Assembly (NCBI GenBank): GCA_037178855.1
Contig: JASJZC010000001.1
Span: 7,130,001-7,194,000 of the forward strand
From: Oscheius sp. JU75
Taxonomy: Eukaryota; Nematoda; Chromadorea; Rhabditida; Rhabditidae
Direction: 5' to 3'
Length of the DNA stretch: 64,000 bases
Shown: one piece after another, positions 47,201 through 57,244 of the stretch
Position numbering within the stretch: the first letter of the stretch is position 1
Layout: the number at the start of each line of letters is the position of its first letter
Notes under the pieces: model-generated
The model's input: only the letters and a program-made list of their open reading frames with translations
Told to the model about the DNA's origin: nothing
Database searches by the model: none
Made by a program: the position numbers and the translations under genes

Positions 47201-47996
47201 GCATGTTCAATTCGCAGCTGGAAGTGGCCAAGTTCGAGGGTGCTTCGATCCGAACAGTCTCCGGAATTCGTGGTCAGATCAAGAAGGGACTGCGCGAACC
47301 TGTGGGCGGTTTCCGTGCCACATTTGAGGACAAGATTTTGATGAGTGGTTCGTAACTTTCCTTGTTTTCCCCTGTATACTCGTCTTCAGATATTGTCTTC
47401 CTCCGTTCCTGGGTCACTGTTCCCATTCCTCGCTTCTACACTCCCGTCATTGACCATCTTCTTCCTGCCGGCGAGGCCTGGGTTGGAATGAGAACAGTCG
47501 GCAAGCTTCGTCACGATATGGGCATCAAGCCGATCGAGAAGAAAGATTCGCTGTACAAGCCGATCCAGAGACAAGAGTTCGAATCGGCTCCGCTCTATGT
47601 GCCGAACAAGCTGCAGAAAAATCTGCCGTTCAAGATGAAGCCGACATACAACGAGAAGGAGAAGAAGGAACAGAACAAGCTCATTTCCAAGCACACAGCC
47701 TTGATTCTCGAGCCGGAGGAGGCAAAGCGAAAGAGGATGTTAGACATGCTGAAGACGATAAACAAGGACGTGGAGAAGAAGCGCGATCTGGACAAGCAGA
47801 AGTACCTCGCCAAACGAGCCAAAGAGGTTTGTTTAGTCCCTTTTATGTAATTGAAATCGATCTATAGGAAGCTGCATTCGAAGAAAAACGATCGAAGAAC
47901 ATGAAGGCTCGTACGAAGGAAATCTGCCGCGTCTTGAGCAAACGAGAACAGTTCAAGCTCAAAAAGGCCCTCGGGAAGGTGGCATCCAGCAGCTAG
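44215..47996 (+). CDS. BMS1: Ribosome biogenesis GTPase BMS1
   Basis: Nucleolar GTPase that brings RCL1 to pre-40S particles. About fourteen exons with introns near 40 bp; about 1,050 aa. The N-terminus is basic ([17 protein letters not shown]), followed by the GTPase domain with P-loop GPSKVGKTT, a switch region and the G4-like element NHLDLID. The central part has two long acidic stretches (45650-45880 and 46300-46370), usual for BMS1. The C-terminal AARP2CN/TSR1-type domain has ERVKVE-like [33 protein letters not shown] and [19 protein letters not shown], then a Lys-rich end. The next gene on the same strand starts 160 bp after the stop. Confidence 0.96.
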
Positions 47997-48155
47997 ATAT
48001 TGTTTGTTATTCAAATTGTTGCCCATTGTTGATTTTGTGTTGTTCTCATAAATTGCAGTTGTTCTCTTCCTGTTTCTCTTCTTCCCCTGCTGGCCTCACC
48101 GCTGTTCCTGCTCAACTTTATACTTTTTTTAAGCTATTTTTTTTTAGAAGCAAAG

Positions 48156-49724
48156 ATGGCGATCGGAATGGAATCCTGGTTCTACAACTTCACGCAGCTC
48201 TCGAGACGAGGAAACAGTCCGAAGACGCTGGCCGACATCCCCCGACCTCTCTTCGAATATGCCTTGTGGGGAATGTTTAAGGGAGCCGAATTGGCAAGTC
48301 TCATAGGTTCGTTTTATTGCATTTTTGCGAATATCATAAAATGAAGGCTAATAGGACAATAGTTGTGCGCAAGTTAATGAAAGAAGAGCTGTTCTTCCAA
48401 ACTGTCTTGCCTCTCACACAAATGTAGGGCGGGTACTCCTTCCAGTTGATTTTACTGAACGTTTTCTACATTTTATGACAAGAAATTCTACCTGAAAAGA
48501 TCTTTCGGCAGCCCCTTTTTTCCTTTGACAACAAACTGCTCGAACTGATCGAGAGTAACCAGGCGGCCTTCTCTCTTAACGCACAGTTTCTTGGCACGTT
48601 CCTCCCTCTCTTTCGGATTATCGAGAGCAGCATCGTGCCTGTCATCGATGTAAAAACACCTAAAATTGTAGTCTCTTCCTCTAACAAACCTCTACTTACA
48701 CCTTCGGGTTCTCTTCGGGTGGATAGTGAGCAAATCCAGGCGGGCATTTCGCCGTAGTCAATTCTGTTAGAATGATAAGGCAACTTAGGAAAAAAAGTGC
48801 AGAAGTCATTTAGATGTGGCGAGAAACTTAGGGAAGGGTCATCTTATTCGAAGCTGGCTGTTGTAAAGCGGCGGTTTGATGGCTATAGGCTCAAATTAAT
48901 GAGGTCAGTTGCTGTGATTTGAGGAAGCTCGATTGCCGATCATCAACGAGGAATCTCTGTTTTACTTTTTTTTTGTTTTCAGGTGGCTGTATTGCTCATC
49001 CGCTCTATCGAATCTACTTGACCAAGACCCTCAGGCCGGAGAAGACGACTCCCAACTCTCATAAAGTCATTAGAAATGCTTGTAGGAGACTTCAGGTACT
49101 TTTTTCTTGTCAAATCTAACATCACCCGAGTATAGGGTCGTTTCCTGCTGGCAGGAATGGCTATTGGCCCCGCGGCTGCCGTCTATCACAGTATGAGTCT
49201 ATCGCGAGGAGAGCTCCAAGAACGATGCTATAAAATCCGCTGTGAGAGAAATTCACTAACTATTGTGAGTCTTTTTTCTATTTACGAACTCACTTTGAGG
49301 CGCGACGGTCTCTGTCCGGCCTAGTTCTGTGCTCTCAATCTGAGCGTCCCGTGTTCGATCGCCGCCGATGTTATTCGGGCTAGTTCTTAATAAAATGTGG
49401 AAAACGAGTCTAAAACACTTCGTTCAGGACCGAAGTGCCCTACTGTGCGGGCTGGTCGGCTGGTATTGGAAACGTTTCCAAGGAGCTGTCGACGGCATCA
49501 ACATTGGAATTGCTTATGCTCTTCTAAACAACAAGGTCAGGTTTTTCAATGCTTCATTTCCATAGAGTAATCTCCAGTTTATCGAGAAGAACACCTCTCC
49601 AATGCTGACGGAAGCGGTGAAGCCGGAAGAACGTTACATCAGCGTGGAAGAGGCCGAGAATACTAAAACCGAGTTGGCGCGGTTTCTCCGAAATCTCGAT
49701 AAGACGAAGGACAATAAGGAATAG
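48156..49724 (+). CDS. Tim17/22/23-like mitochondrial membrane protein (possibly NDUFA11-like)
   Basis: Five exons (48156-48306, 48983-49095, 49136-49264, 49428-49535, 49578-49724) give 215 aa. Four mildly hydrophobic, Gly/Ala-rich segments (ELASLIGGCIAHPLYRIYL, FLLAGMAIGPAAAVYHSM, ALLCGLVGWYWKRFQGAV, INIGIAYALLNN) fit the Tim17-type fold, shared by protein import channels and by complex I subunit NDUFA11. Motif matches are too loose to choose. TTTTTTTTTAG ends 8 nt... before the ATG region, an acceptor typical of this window. Intron 1 (676 bp) contains a complete minus-strand gene, and intron 3 (163 bp) a tRNA-like sequence. It may form an operon with BMS1, 160 bp upstream. Confidence 0.6.
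48488..48809 (-). CDS. Small secreted protein nested in an intron of the opposite strand
   Basis: Two exons (48809-48700 and 48659-48488) join through a GTAAGT donor and TTTTAG acceptor to 93 aa. A signal peptide (MTSALFFLSCLIILTELTTA) is followed by KCPPGFAHYPPEENPKVCFY, DDRHDAALDN, then KKLCVKREGRLVTLDQFEQF and ends KGLPKDLFR. Three Cys in the mature part, so one may be free or pair with a partner. The family is unknown. The whole gene lies inside the 676-bp first intron of the plus-strand gene at 48156-49724. Confidence 0.7.
49300..49372 (+). repeat. tRNA-like (SINE-like) sequence in intron
   Basis: B-box-like CGTGTTCGATCGCC at 49350-49363 and a weak A-box-like GGCCTAGTTCTGTGC at 49318. 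Weakest member of the set. It lies in a 163-bp intron. Confidence 0.45.
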
Positions 49725-49779
49725 GAGTAGACGATCTCTGTTAGAATTTTTTGTTTTTGTTGTTTGTACAGGAAAAAAT

Positions 49780-51155
49780 CTATTTCAAATCGTCATCTTC
49801 TTCAGATCTATCCAATTCTAGGACCATCAGCTTGCCGCTCCTCCCGCCATCGGGCAGATTCTGGTAGACGAGCACCCCGTCCTCTCGAAAACAGCTGAAA
49901 GGCAGCTCGCGAATTACCCGGAATCCCATCTGAAATTGCGTTTTGTACAGCTGGAAAACAGTCTGAACCTTTTGAAAGAGCGTCTGTGAGGCAATGGCTG
50001 TTGCACTGGCGCCTATATACTGGCAGCCAGCCGTTTTAGCTGATTCGAAAGCACGTTCCATGAGCTGTCGAGCCAGCCCTTTTCTAAACAATTTCTTGAC
50101 CCATTTCATCTCAACTCACCCCTGCTGGTCTTTTCTGACACACAAAACATCAATTTTAAAAATCCTAGAGGGTGTGGTCACCAGCTGCGGAAGATCCTCT
50201 TCGAGAGTCTCGACAAAGACGACCAGCTGATTCGCGACATGTTGACAGTAGGGTCCGTTTTGGATAGCTGGAAGCAGTTAATGGTTGACTACAACTATTC
50301 TCACATTTGGCATAATCTCTGTAAGGGTCAAGAGGCAGTGGATCGGTGTGATCAGAGACCAGGTCTTTGACACTGTTCAAACTGACTGCTACGAGCTCTG
50401 CTCCCTCGAAAACGAGGGTGGAGTAGGAGGTGTTGAGACCGCCGTCTCGAAGATCTCCGAAAAAGTCAACCACGTCATCTCGTGTAGCTCCTGTAAGCGG
50501 ATGTGTTCATTCCTCTATCATTTCCTCATACTTTATTCTGACTAACGACTCTGAGTTCTGTTCTGGGGCTTCTCTGACTGCTGAAAATGTTGTCTCCTAA
50601 ACAATACAATTTCATAACCTCTGCATCACCATGAAATTAGCTCTTATCTCAGAATCAGTTCATGTATATCAGGGAAATTCAGAGCGGCTTTGCCCTCAAA
50701 AAAAAAAAGGCTCAGTCGGTTAGCGCTCCGACTACAAAAAAGGCGCCGGGTTCGATACCCGGGTTGGTGAAACTTGTTTGTCCACTAATGAAACTTCTTT
50801 AGAAAAAATTTTGTATTATATTAGTCGAGCCAGAGTCATCATTATTATTTCGCAACTGTCCGCACCGTCCTAATCTCTAGATCTTTCAGAAAATTTCACT
50901 GTCTTCCAAGACTACAAGGTCTCCTAGCCTCAATGCCGGAAGCCGTCTAATAATCGACCAGTCTCGACCGAGCTGTCAGGAAATCGCTTTGTTTATGCAG
51001 CCGGAAGCAGCTGGCTACGAAAAACAATGGATTGCTTAATAAGACGAACCTAGAGAAGTGGTGATGGGCTCAGTGACTCTGAAGTGGTCTAGAAGAAAGT
51101 CATGAACAGCCTGGGCGTGCTCAGTCTGCGTACCCGTCACATATGTAATTGACAT
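49780..51155 (-). CDS. GNAT-family N-acetyltransferase
   Basis: Four exons (51155-51050, 50490-50305, 50267-50120, 50083-49780) give 247 aa. The acetyl-CoA loop is [19 protein letters not shown], matching R/Q-x-x-G-x-G/A, preceded by the strand KIDVLCV. The upstream ETFVFVE-like strands ([17 protein letters not shown]) and the downstream [16 protein letters not shown] complete the fold. The pattern is that of animal GNATs that act on small amines or sphingosine-like bases (arylalkylamine acetyltransferase and its nematode relatives); the substrate is open. It ends with an acidic tail ([10 protein letters not shown]). The first intron is 559 bp and holds a tRNA-like element; the others are 36-37 bp. 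Confidence 0.85.
50700..50770 (+). repeat. tRNA-like (SINE-like) sequence in GNAT intron
   Basis: A-box GGCTCAGTCGGTTAGCGC and B-box GGGTTCGATACCCG at about 50748-50761, which forms a 5-bp T-arm stem (CCGGG/CCCGG) around TTCGATA. The 5' end is a run of A with no matching 3' acceptor strand, so no cloverleaf forms. Antisense to the host gene. Best-preserved member of the set. Confidence 0.75.
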
Positions 51156-52428
51156 CTTCTGCAATTAGTTCCTGAATGGAAAAAAGGTGGAGAGGATTTA
51201 ACGGGGACGGAGCAAGGGAGGGTGGAGCCAGTCGATAGATGGCGTTGCCACAATTGCTTCACTCTCACGCGAGCATATTCAATTGGGAAAGATGAAGAGA
51301 GGGGAGGGGGATGTGTAAAGTGATCATATGCTCTCTGTGTAGCGAGTAATTCCAGAGAAACCCTCGAAGAACACTGAAAAAATTGGCTTGATTTGGATTT
51401 GGAGAGACATGTCCCGAGGGGCAGATTCCAAGAACTCTGAGGGAGAGTTGTTATGAGTCTAGTGGTCGGGGGAGACAGAACAAATAGAGACACCTGGATT
51501 CGTTTGATGTCACGCAGAGTGATACTGATACTCTTGGGATAGAACTCATGAGCCTTCTTCAATTCTACGGGAATGTAATGAAAACAAAAGTTTCGTCTTC
51601 TTCCGACAATCGCCCATTTTTTTAATGAAAAGGAACACGTAAGTATGACTAATGAATGATATCAGTGATTGCCTTTTTGTTGGATCCAGTCTCCCGACTC
51701 GTGTAAAACGGTCTGTTTCGCGGACCGTTAGAAGCAGAATTCGGCGATATTCTTCATCTCTTTGGGGGCTCGAGAATCTGGAAAAGACGCAGATTAGGCA
51801 AAAGTATAACTAAGACGACAATCGTGTGTCAGTGAATGGAACCAAGCAAGCTGCCCAAAGGCAGCATCGCCGCCAACTGCTCTTGTTCTACTGTGCAACA
51901 CTTTCTCAGGCAGCTTGTTCTATCTCAAACTTCTAAGTCGAATTGGAAACTGTTGGCACTAACTAATTGCCAATAAATTCTCGCTTCTGGTTCGGCTGGG
52001 GGCCCGACTCCGCTTTTTAACATACATCGTAGAGATGAAAAGGATTCCCACTGCGGAAAACTAGTTGAAAGCATAAACGCCCCGTAGTGAGTTTCAAAGA
52101 CGGTTAGACAGAAACAACGTACGGGAAAACAAAGCAAATACGCTAAGGATGGGTTTCAGGGTTACCTCGATAAGTCAAGCTACAATATCTATACCCCTGT
52201 AATTGATCGGCCGTTCTTCCGAGATCAGTCTCGTGGTTCACAACCTTTTCTAGAAGTAGAAACACTGAAAGATGCAAAAGTCTAGAGTTTCTGTTGGCGA
52301 CAAGCTCATTTTCCACGCTCGATCGTACCCGATGAAATATAGCCGCCGCCAGCTTTTTTTCTTCTAGAGAGAAAACTTGAAGTCTGTTGTGGTGGGTGGA
52401 GAATCGGACTCCACAATTGCATCAAACT
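51156..52428. other. Divergent intergenic region with possible minus-strand coding pieces
   Basis: Between the GNAT gene (minus) and the warthog-like gene (plus). On the minus strand near 51490-51560 a stretch reads KKAHEFYPKSISITLRDIKR, flanked by an acceptor and a GTGTCT donor, and near 51720-51775 another reads RAPKEMKNIAEFCF before a stop. These could be exons of an unrecognised gene, but no consistent chain was found. A 7-bp stem (AACGGTC/GACCGTT) with a 9-nt loop lies at about 51709-51731. Confidence 0.4.
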
Positions 52429-54137
52429 ATGTTCTGGCTGATCCCTTTTCTTTTCGAAGGAGCTTACGCCGCCTTCTGTGGAACATCGACGATCCCGTAC
52501 AGTTTGGAGGTTTCACTCATGTTTTCTTCCTGTGTAACACTCTTTGCAGGTCCTTCCAGGAGGAGGTACTGTACTAGGATGTGCTCGACCTGCCTGCTTC
52601 GGCTGGGATTCCTCTACTGGAGGACGAGCTGCTGAAGACCACTCTTTCATCCAGTAACAAATTCAGAGATCTGTTTCATTCCATTTGTTTAGACAAGACG
52701 GCTATAGAGATGGATTCACCAGAGCTGATCCTCCCCAAAGACAGCCATTTATGCCAGGAGTACCACAGACAGCGGTGCGTTCTGAGACAAAAAGGTCATT
52801 CCGTTGTGGAAACTTGATAAATGGCTCGCATTATCGGCGAGTGGTAAAAAAGTGGGCGGGTGTTTTCTCACGGGTGGTCTCGGAGATCCGTTTCATTCCC
52901 TGGACAGAGAACTGACGAAACTTTCAGACCTGTTTCCCTGCTTCCTCCTGCGGCCCGAGTCAATGGGCCAGTGGCTTCGTTCCAGGACTACAAGGAGCCC
53001 CGTAAGTTCTCGAACTTCTTTGTTGGAAGAAGTTCTAGGGCGTCGCTCATGTGTTGCTCATACCCTGCCTTGGCTCAAGCTGAAGATCTTGGGATCGCTT
53101 CTTTGGAACCCGGAACTATTGCCTACGGTGGAGAAGGACCAGCAAATGGACCCACAAACCACTTTGACTACTTGAGGAATATTCGGCCAAAGACGATGCC
53201 TGATGGTCAGATTCAATACGACGTAGAGATGGGTCGAATGCCGTGTCAGGAGCCTCAATCGCTGCCTCCAGTAGTTCCGATGTTTGCCCAGCAAGTCATT
53301 GTACGTTTCTGAAGTGTTGGCTGAACTTCTAAATAATCTATATTCGCAGTATTCATGATTTCAGCAACCACCTCCCGCACCAGTCGCTCCGGGTTATTCT
53401 GCTCCAGCCTCGTCCTATTTCCCTGCTCTTCCTCAGTTTACCTGCTTCCCAGCCGATGCCAAGGCAAGTCTCTTGTATTTCTCATCGTCAGATCACAGAT
53501 TCTGATGCACGACTTGACTGAGAAGCGAATGGACGAGCTGAAGCTGAACGAATGGATCATGACCCCGTCGAAGAACCTCTCCTCTGTACAAGATAACAGG
53601 GTCAAGAGCTGGCTGCACAGAATGCCCGAAGTTGTTGCGGAGTTCCTTATGTGAGTTGACTTATGTCAAGCAGTTCTGTCTGTAGATTGACCACTGAAGG
53701 GGGGAAGAGTATCAAATTGACCAGACGACATCTAATTCCCCGAGCCGATTGTGACAATCTATCAATGATGAAGACTGTTCCTGCTGAAGATATTCTCCTG
53801 GGAGACTGTCTGTTCGAAATCGAAAATAGACAGCTTGTTCCTGCTGTCGTGACCAGAGTCATGTCGGTCTGGCAGCAGGGAATCTATGCTCCTCAAACGG
53901 ACAGTGGTACTGTAAGGCTACTGCTTTGAACCAGAACGATATGCTGTTCAGTTGATTGTGAACGGCCTAGCGGTCTCCTGTTTCTCAGAAGTCAACGATT
54001 CGGTACTGACGAGAAATGTTTATGAAAGTGTGGTCAAGTGCGACGAAGAAGACGACCAGTACTGTTCTGTCAGTGACTCCAAAGCTAGTCTACTCTTCGA
54101 CCTCGCCGGACTGGTCATCCCCGGAAGCAAATTTTGA
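52429..54137 (+). CDS. Warthog-like hedgehog-related protein with Hog (Hint) domain
   Basis: Nine exons: 52429-52509, 52550-52653, 52693-52774, 52928-53001, 53039-53300, 53365-53463, 53499-53650, 53686-53911, 53952-54137; 421 aa in one phase. Signal peptide MFWLIPFLFEGAYA, then a Cys-rich Wart-like region (FCGTSTIPYSLEVLPGG, VLGCARPACFGWD, MCCSYPALAQAEDLG, RMPCQ). A Pro-rich linker leads to the Hog domain starting TCFPADAKILMHDL; the Cys is the expected nucleophile of auto-cleavage. The TxxH motif (TRRHLIP) and the DILLGD strand are present. In nematodes such proteins act in cuticle, moulting and extracellular matrix, not in canonical hedgehog signalling. The intron after the Hog cysteine region starts with GC (GCAAGT at 53464), a GC-AG intron. 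Confidence 0.88.
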
Positions 54138-54383
54138 TCAGAAGCTCGTGCAATAAACAACCTATTTATAAACTATTTATTCTGCCCTTTTTGAAGCTAG
54201 AGTATACTGCTTGCTTATTGTTTAATATCATGTGTTTGAATTTTCGCGTTGTACTTGTGCCGTCACGATCCTACCGTATTCCCGCCAATTTGTCCCTATT
54301 CAAACCTGGTTTGCCCTTTCTCCAGTTGCTCCTAACGCGCCAGGTTCTAGACGCTTGTTCTTCACAATTAAACCTTCACCTTC

Positions 54384-54418
54384 AAGCATAGCTCAGTCGG
54401 TTAGCACTCCGACTAGAA
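54384..54418 (+). repeat. Truncated tRNA-like sequence (A-box half)
   Basis: AGCATAGCTCAGTCGGTTAG then CACTCCGACTA, near-identical to 56581-56608 and 50709-50734, but no B-box follows. It stands about 250 bp after the warthog-like stop. Confidence 0.6.
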
Positions 54419-54783
54419 ACCAATATGAATTCGATTCTCTCGTGTTTATCCTTTTGCATGTCCACGGGCACCTTGAAAATACATTCAGAAGGTTACAACA
54501 CTGGTCCAAAATACGTTTTCAACTGTTTTCATTTCCTTCCCTGGATATGGCCCATCCAGATGTACCAATTCGCCCCATATCCAAAAAAGGTGTATCACCG
54601 TCTCTTCACACCCAAACGAGATCAGATAAGGCTGCAGTGATTGATAGCGAAAAATCGTTTGCCGATTTTCTGGGACATGTAGTTTGAGACGGCAGCGAAG
54701 CAAAAAACGAGGTGCTTAATGGTAGATGATGGATTGAGCGCTGAAAAGTGGGGGTTTTGCAAAACAAGAAAATATCGGAACAT

Positions 54784-56139
54784 TTATGCCTGATAGCTGT
54801 CTCCAGGTCTGGTGATGATGATAGATGTCGGGACTACTGTGTTCGAGACCACACTGGTTCCAGTCATCGTTCCCATTCCCAGTAGCCGGAGACACTAAAA
54901 AGCTGTGATTCGTTTTCTTCAAAGACATACTCTGTGCTTCCAGTAACAGATGGCCTCCTTGTAGTCGGCTACGAGTAAAATGGTAAAGATGGGATCGGAA
55001 ATTTGAGCGAACGAAACAACACAGGCACAGACGAGAATCACTTCGCCGGCGGGGATCTTGGCCAAGGAGAACACAAAGACGATGAAGGCCGGGAAAATGT
55101 TAAAAACTATCGGCATACATGTCTGAAGCATTGTCTAATTCTTGCATAAGTTTTTTACCTGAAGGGTGAGGAGAACATAGAGCTTGTATTGAAACTTGTA
55201 GGTGCAACTGGCAATGTTACGGATCTCTCTCAGCTTCGAACCGATTTTGTGCCAGCAGATGAGGAAGATTGAGCAGGCTGAGAAGACAAAAACGATATAC
55301 GACCCGAGACATATCGCCATTCCGAGATTCACTTCTCCGTCAATCTGAACAACAAGTTACGCTGTGCTTTCGTCAACAATTTGATGAGGAAAAAAACTCG
55401 TTGATCTATTCTACTCACAGTAATCTCTCCTCCAATGTAGCCAACATTCTTGGGCTCAATTCCAGTAGCAGACAAAAGCTCGTCCCGGAAGATCCTATCA
55501 GTTTCCTCGGTGGGCATGATAGCATGGCAACTTCCGACCATGTAAATAGCCAGACAGACGGAGGCTAGGAGAGCAAGAGGACAGTAGGGACAACGAACAA
55601 TCCATGGCTTTGGACTGAATTCAGATGTTACAGAGCTACAAGTAGCCCGTGCAAGACAAAAAAAGAGTTAGACCTCCGGACAGATTTGAACCCGGGTCGC
55701 TTAGTTTGAAAAGTCACCCACGGAGACGGCTCGCTTATAAAAAAAATAGATGAGTTTTTACCTCTCTATGATGGAGAGTCTATAGAGGAAGCTCCAAGTG
55801 AGAATGATGGCATTGAAGGTGTAACTCGAGACAAAGGACATGACCTGAATCTGTTGGATCCATCTGGGCAGAATGTCGACTGTCGAGATGAAGAAATAGC
55901 CGTTTTCCGGAATGTACCATGTCTAAATCATTCCTTAAACTCGGCAAAAGTCATCCTACCGGAAGAGCTGTGAACTGGGAGGTAGCCAAGTAGCAAGCAT
56001 TGACAGTATAGGCAAGCAGGAACCACTTGTACTTCCCGATTCTTTGAGAAGACTTGGTCAAGATGAACGGGATCAGAAGAAGATTCAAAGCCGTGGCCGT
56101 AGCTCCAGATGTCAGTTCAACTATCTGCGTAATTCTCAT
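54784..56139 (-). CDS. Seven-transmembrane chemoreceptor (nematode str/srd-like)
   Basis: Six exons (56139-55960, 55922-55762, 55614-55419, 55344-55159, 55122-54931, 54894-54784) give 341 aa, the usual length of STR-type serpentine receptors. Hydrophobic helices are visible: LNLLLIPFILTKS, YTVNACYLATSQFT, VMSFVSSYTFNAIILTWSF, LALLASVCLAIYMVG, AICLGSYIVFVFSACSIFLI, IVFNIFPAFIVFVFSL and VCACVVSFAQISDPIFTILL. SSQRIGKYKWFLLAY after helix 1 matches the family's K-x-x-G-x-YK element, and SDPIFTILLVADYK before the tail matches the P-D-P-like close of helix 7. Presumably a chemosensory GPCR; ligand unknown. The second intron (147 bp) holds a tRNA-like element; the other introns are 36-74 bp. Confidence 0.82.
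55646..55740 (-). repeat. tRNA-like (SINE-like) sequence in chemoreceptor intron, family 2
   Basis: On the minus strand it has a B-box CGGGTTCAAATCTGTCC. Its plus-strand form (CCCGTGCAAGAC, a run of A, then CCCGGGTCGCTTAG) is clearly related to 62502-62590, so these two form a second family. It is in the sense orientation of the host gene. Confidence 0.7.
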
Positions 56140-56890
56140 GCTGGACAGACAAGCGCATTGGCCTGCTGCAGCAGGATATAAGTAATGTGCGGATTGGAGG
56201 AGGAGCCGATAAACAAAAGTCTTATTTCGTAGGATGAACTTTACCCGGTTTTAATCCTGAATCAAAGCGGTTCGAGACTTGCTGAGAAGGGAGGATTGAT
56301 TCATGTTGTTATGAAGAATAGCGCCTACATAATTTTCCAGAGAATAATACTTCAGCAAATTTCCAATTTTGAACACCCACGGAATTTCTGGAAGCGGGTA
56401 GCCTTGTCATGTTTACAAGTATAGGCTATTTGTAGGCACGCATCATATTCTGCCATGATTAGGACCGCCTGGATGACAAATCGGTGAGCAACAACGGTAC
56501 AGGAATTCTGAACTCCAATCAAAACGAGCCTAAGGTGCTTGATTTATGACTTTTTTGAGAAAATGCGGCGAGTTTGCCTGGGTAGCTCAGTCGGTTAGCA
56601 CTCCAACTACAAATCAAAAACGAGGCGGGTTCGAGTCACACTGGAAAACACGTTCACTGAGACTATATATTATGCCAAAAATTTATTGCATGTAACACCT
56701 TTTTGTTCCTCCCTGACCTTTCAGTTTCGCGCGCCGAATCCAAATATTTTTTGACTCAAAGTCAGTCTTGGTTGACTCATTCGCTTCCACTCTAAACATT
56801 GTATCAATTGATTAGTCCTGTACAAACATGGTCGGAAGTTAATGATATGTCGATGTCTTCATAAACAGCCAACGTGGCCTCTTTGCTCCT
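56140..56890. other. Divergent intergenic region
   Basis: Between the chemoreceptor (minus) and the small membrane protein gene (plus). Holds one tRNA-like element, listed separately. TATTGCATG and AAAAATTTATTG runs near 56670-56690 are AT-rich. No gene was seen. Confidence 0.5.
56576..56647 (+). repeat. tRNA-like (SINE-like) sequence, intergenic
   Basis: GGTAGCTCAGTCGGTTAGCA (A-box) and GCGGGTTCGAGTCACAC (B-box) with about 26 bp between them. Acceptor ends do not pair. Same family as 50700, 54384 and 15835. Confidence 0.75.
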
Positions 56891-57148
56891 ATGAAGGTCC
56901 TGTATGTTTTCTAATATTTCCTTCACAATTCAGACTTTTAGAATCGTGACAGGCATCTTTGCTCTGACCGTAGCAGTAGTGGCAATTGTGATAGCCGCAC
57001 TTCGATGCATGAAACAGAGAGTCAGTCTCTCTCTCTCTCTCATTCCATTAAGAGTTTCCAGAAAATTTTGAACAGTATTCCACGCTACGAGCCTCGGAAC
57101 TTTTGCCCTTCCGAGTCGGCCTCCTTCTCGCTCGAGGACATAACATAA
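56891..57148 (+). CDS. 62-residue single-pass membrane protein
   Basis: Exons 56891-56905, 56934-57020, 57062-57148. After MKVLYTF comes a hydrophobic helix (ALTVAVVAIVIAALRCM), then KQRKILNSIPRYEPRNF and an acidic end SFSLEDIT. The second intron (41 bp) is sound and contains a short CT run. The first intron would be only 28 bp, the shortest in the window, so the N-terminus is provisional. It ends less than 100 bp before the flavin monooxygenase on the same strand. Confidence 0.55.
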
Positions 57149-57244
57149 ATCTGTGTCCGGTTCACGTCGTCGGTCTCTTATCTAATCGCAGTCGTTTCTT
57201 GGCACCTATCGTCACGTTCCAGCCAGATTGTACTCTCGTCTCCA

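Noticed and set aside
50700-50770. Functional tRNA gene
   Set aside because: The D-arm and T-arm regions are good, but the 5' end is a run of A that cannot pair with the 3' side, and the anticodon stem does not form. The same holds for the other copies. Called SINE-like instead.
53464-53498. Broken splice donor, suggesting a damaged warthog-like gene
   Set aside because: GCAAGT is the accepted consensus for GC-AG introns and the frame is continuous on both sides.
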